This document shows, piece by piece, positions 63,699-64,000 of a DNA stretch of 64,000 bases. The stretch covers positions 3,904,174 through 3,968,173 of the forward strand of contig NZ_JTHL01000001.1 of NCBI RefSeq assembly GCF_000818195.1, written 5' to 3'. Source of the DNA: Streptomyces sp. 150FB (lineage in GTDB: Bacteria > Actinomycetota > Actinomycetes > Streptomycetales > Streptomycetaceae). The position numbers and the translations under genes were made by a program. The notes below the pieces were generated by a model. The model worked only from the letters and a program-made list of their open reading frames with translations, was not told the DNA's origin and made no database searches. Position 1 is the stretch's first letter, and each line of letters opens with the position of its first letter.

Positions 63699-64000
63699 AT
63701 GAACAGCCCGGTAACACAAGTTCGCCATCTCGAGGGTGTCCGCATCCTGGACCTCTTCGCAGGTCCTGGTGGGCTCGACGTGGCAGCGCACTTCCTGGGC
63801 TTCAAGAGCATCGGAATCGAGTGGGACCGGAACGCGTGCGAGACGCGCTACGCGGCGGGGCTACCAACGATCCATGCCGATGTGAGCCTCATGCGCGAGA
63901 CCCGCTTCGACGAGATTCCGAAAACGGTCGACGTCCTCGCCGGCGGACCCCCCTGTCAGTCCTTCTCCGTCGCAGGTAACGGAGCCGGACGCCGAGCGCT
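63699..64000 (+). CDS. C5-cytosine DNA methyltransferase, N-terminus only
   Basis: The ATG at 63699 opens a frame that runs off the window (about 100 residues seen). Motif I is ILDLFAGPGGLDVAA and motif IV is GGPPCQSFSVAG with the catalytic Cys, so it is a true C5 methyltransferase distinct from the one at 52177. It lies outside attR next to an integrase relic, so it probably belongs to a second, tandemly integrated element. Confidence 0.88.
   Translation, partial: MNSPVTQVRHLEGVRILDLFAGPGGLDVAAHFLGFKSIGIEWDRNACETRYAAGLPTIHADVSLMRETRFDEIPKTVDVLAGGPPCQSFSVAGNGAGRRA

Overview
This window comes from a high-GC actinomycete, almost certainly Streptomyces or a close relative. The evidence is the very high G/C use at third codon positions, frequent GTG and TTG starts, WblA, a Crp regulator, an actinobacterial bifunctional penicillin-binding protein, DUF317-type proteins and rare TTA leucine codons. 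Assignments were made by reading the sequence; no database search was run.

Region 1 (1-23.3 kb) is chromosomal backbone. Its gene order matches a neighbourhood I know from Streptomyces chromosomes: acetyl-CoA synthetase, a holin-like membrane protein, an alpha/beta hydrolase, a MarP-type membrane serine protease, a CoA-type NUDIX hydrolase, endonuclease III, Crp, an MBL hydrolase, a NUDIX hydrolase, RidA, DUF4177, two ArsA-like ATPases, wblA and a penicillin-binding protein. A YqeY-like protein, a metallophosphoesterase and an HD-domain protein lead to a tRNA-Pro(CGG) gene. Left of acsA lie a SulP-carbonic anhydrase fusion and a polysaccharide-deacetylase-like lipoprotein cut by the window edge.

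Region 2 (23.4-63.4 kb) is an integrated element of about 40 kb inserted in the 3' part of tRNA-Pro. A 45-bp direct repeat (23416-23460 and 63379-63423) marks its ends. Its left part holds a tyrosine integrase with a LacI-type helix-turn-helix inside it, an excisionase-like protein, an XRE regulator, two replication- or transfer-associated proteins, a 358-bp array of fourteen 8-bp repeats (probable oriT or origin), MobC and a relaxase. No FtsK/TraB-type conjugative pump was seen in that part, so it looks mobilizable rather than self-transmissible.

The element carries two cargo blocks. The first (35.6-51.7 kb) is flanked by extra tyrosyl- and glutamyl-tRNA synthetase genes. It holds two radical SAM proteins, a NodU/CmcH-type carbamoyltransferase, two GT-B glycosyltransferases, a dehydrogenase-like protein, an FAD amine oxidase, an alarmone-hydrolase-like HD protein, a nucleotidyltransferase and a regulator pair. 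It resembles a small biosynthetic cluster whose product may touch aminoacyl-tRNA synthesis. The second (52.2-63.1 kb) is a probable DNA-defence module: a C5-cytosine methyltransferase divergent from a three-gene operon resembling dptF-dptG-dptH (dndFGH), followed by an AbrB-like protein, a small ORF and a Vsr endonuclease. No phosphorothioation genes are present, so cytosine methylation may replace sulfur as the self mark.

Region 3 (63.4-64 kb) starts right after the second att copy. It contains a frameshifted integrase fragment and the start of another C5 methyltransferase, which suggests a second related element integrated in tandem and continuing past the window.
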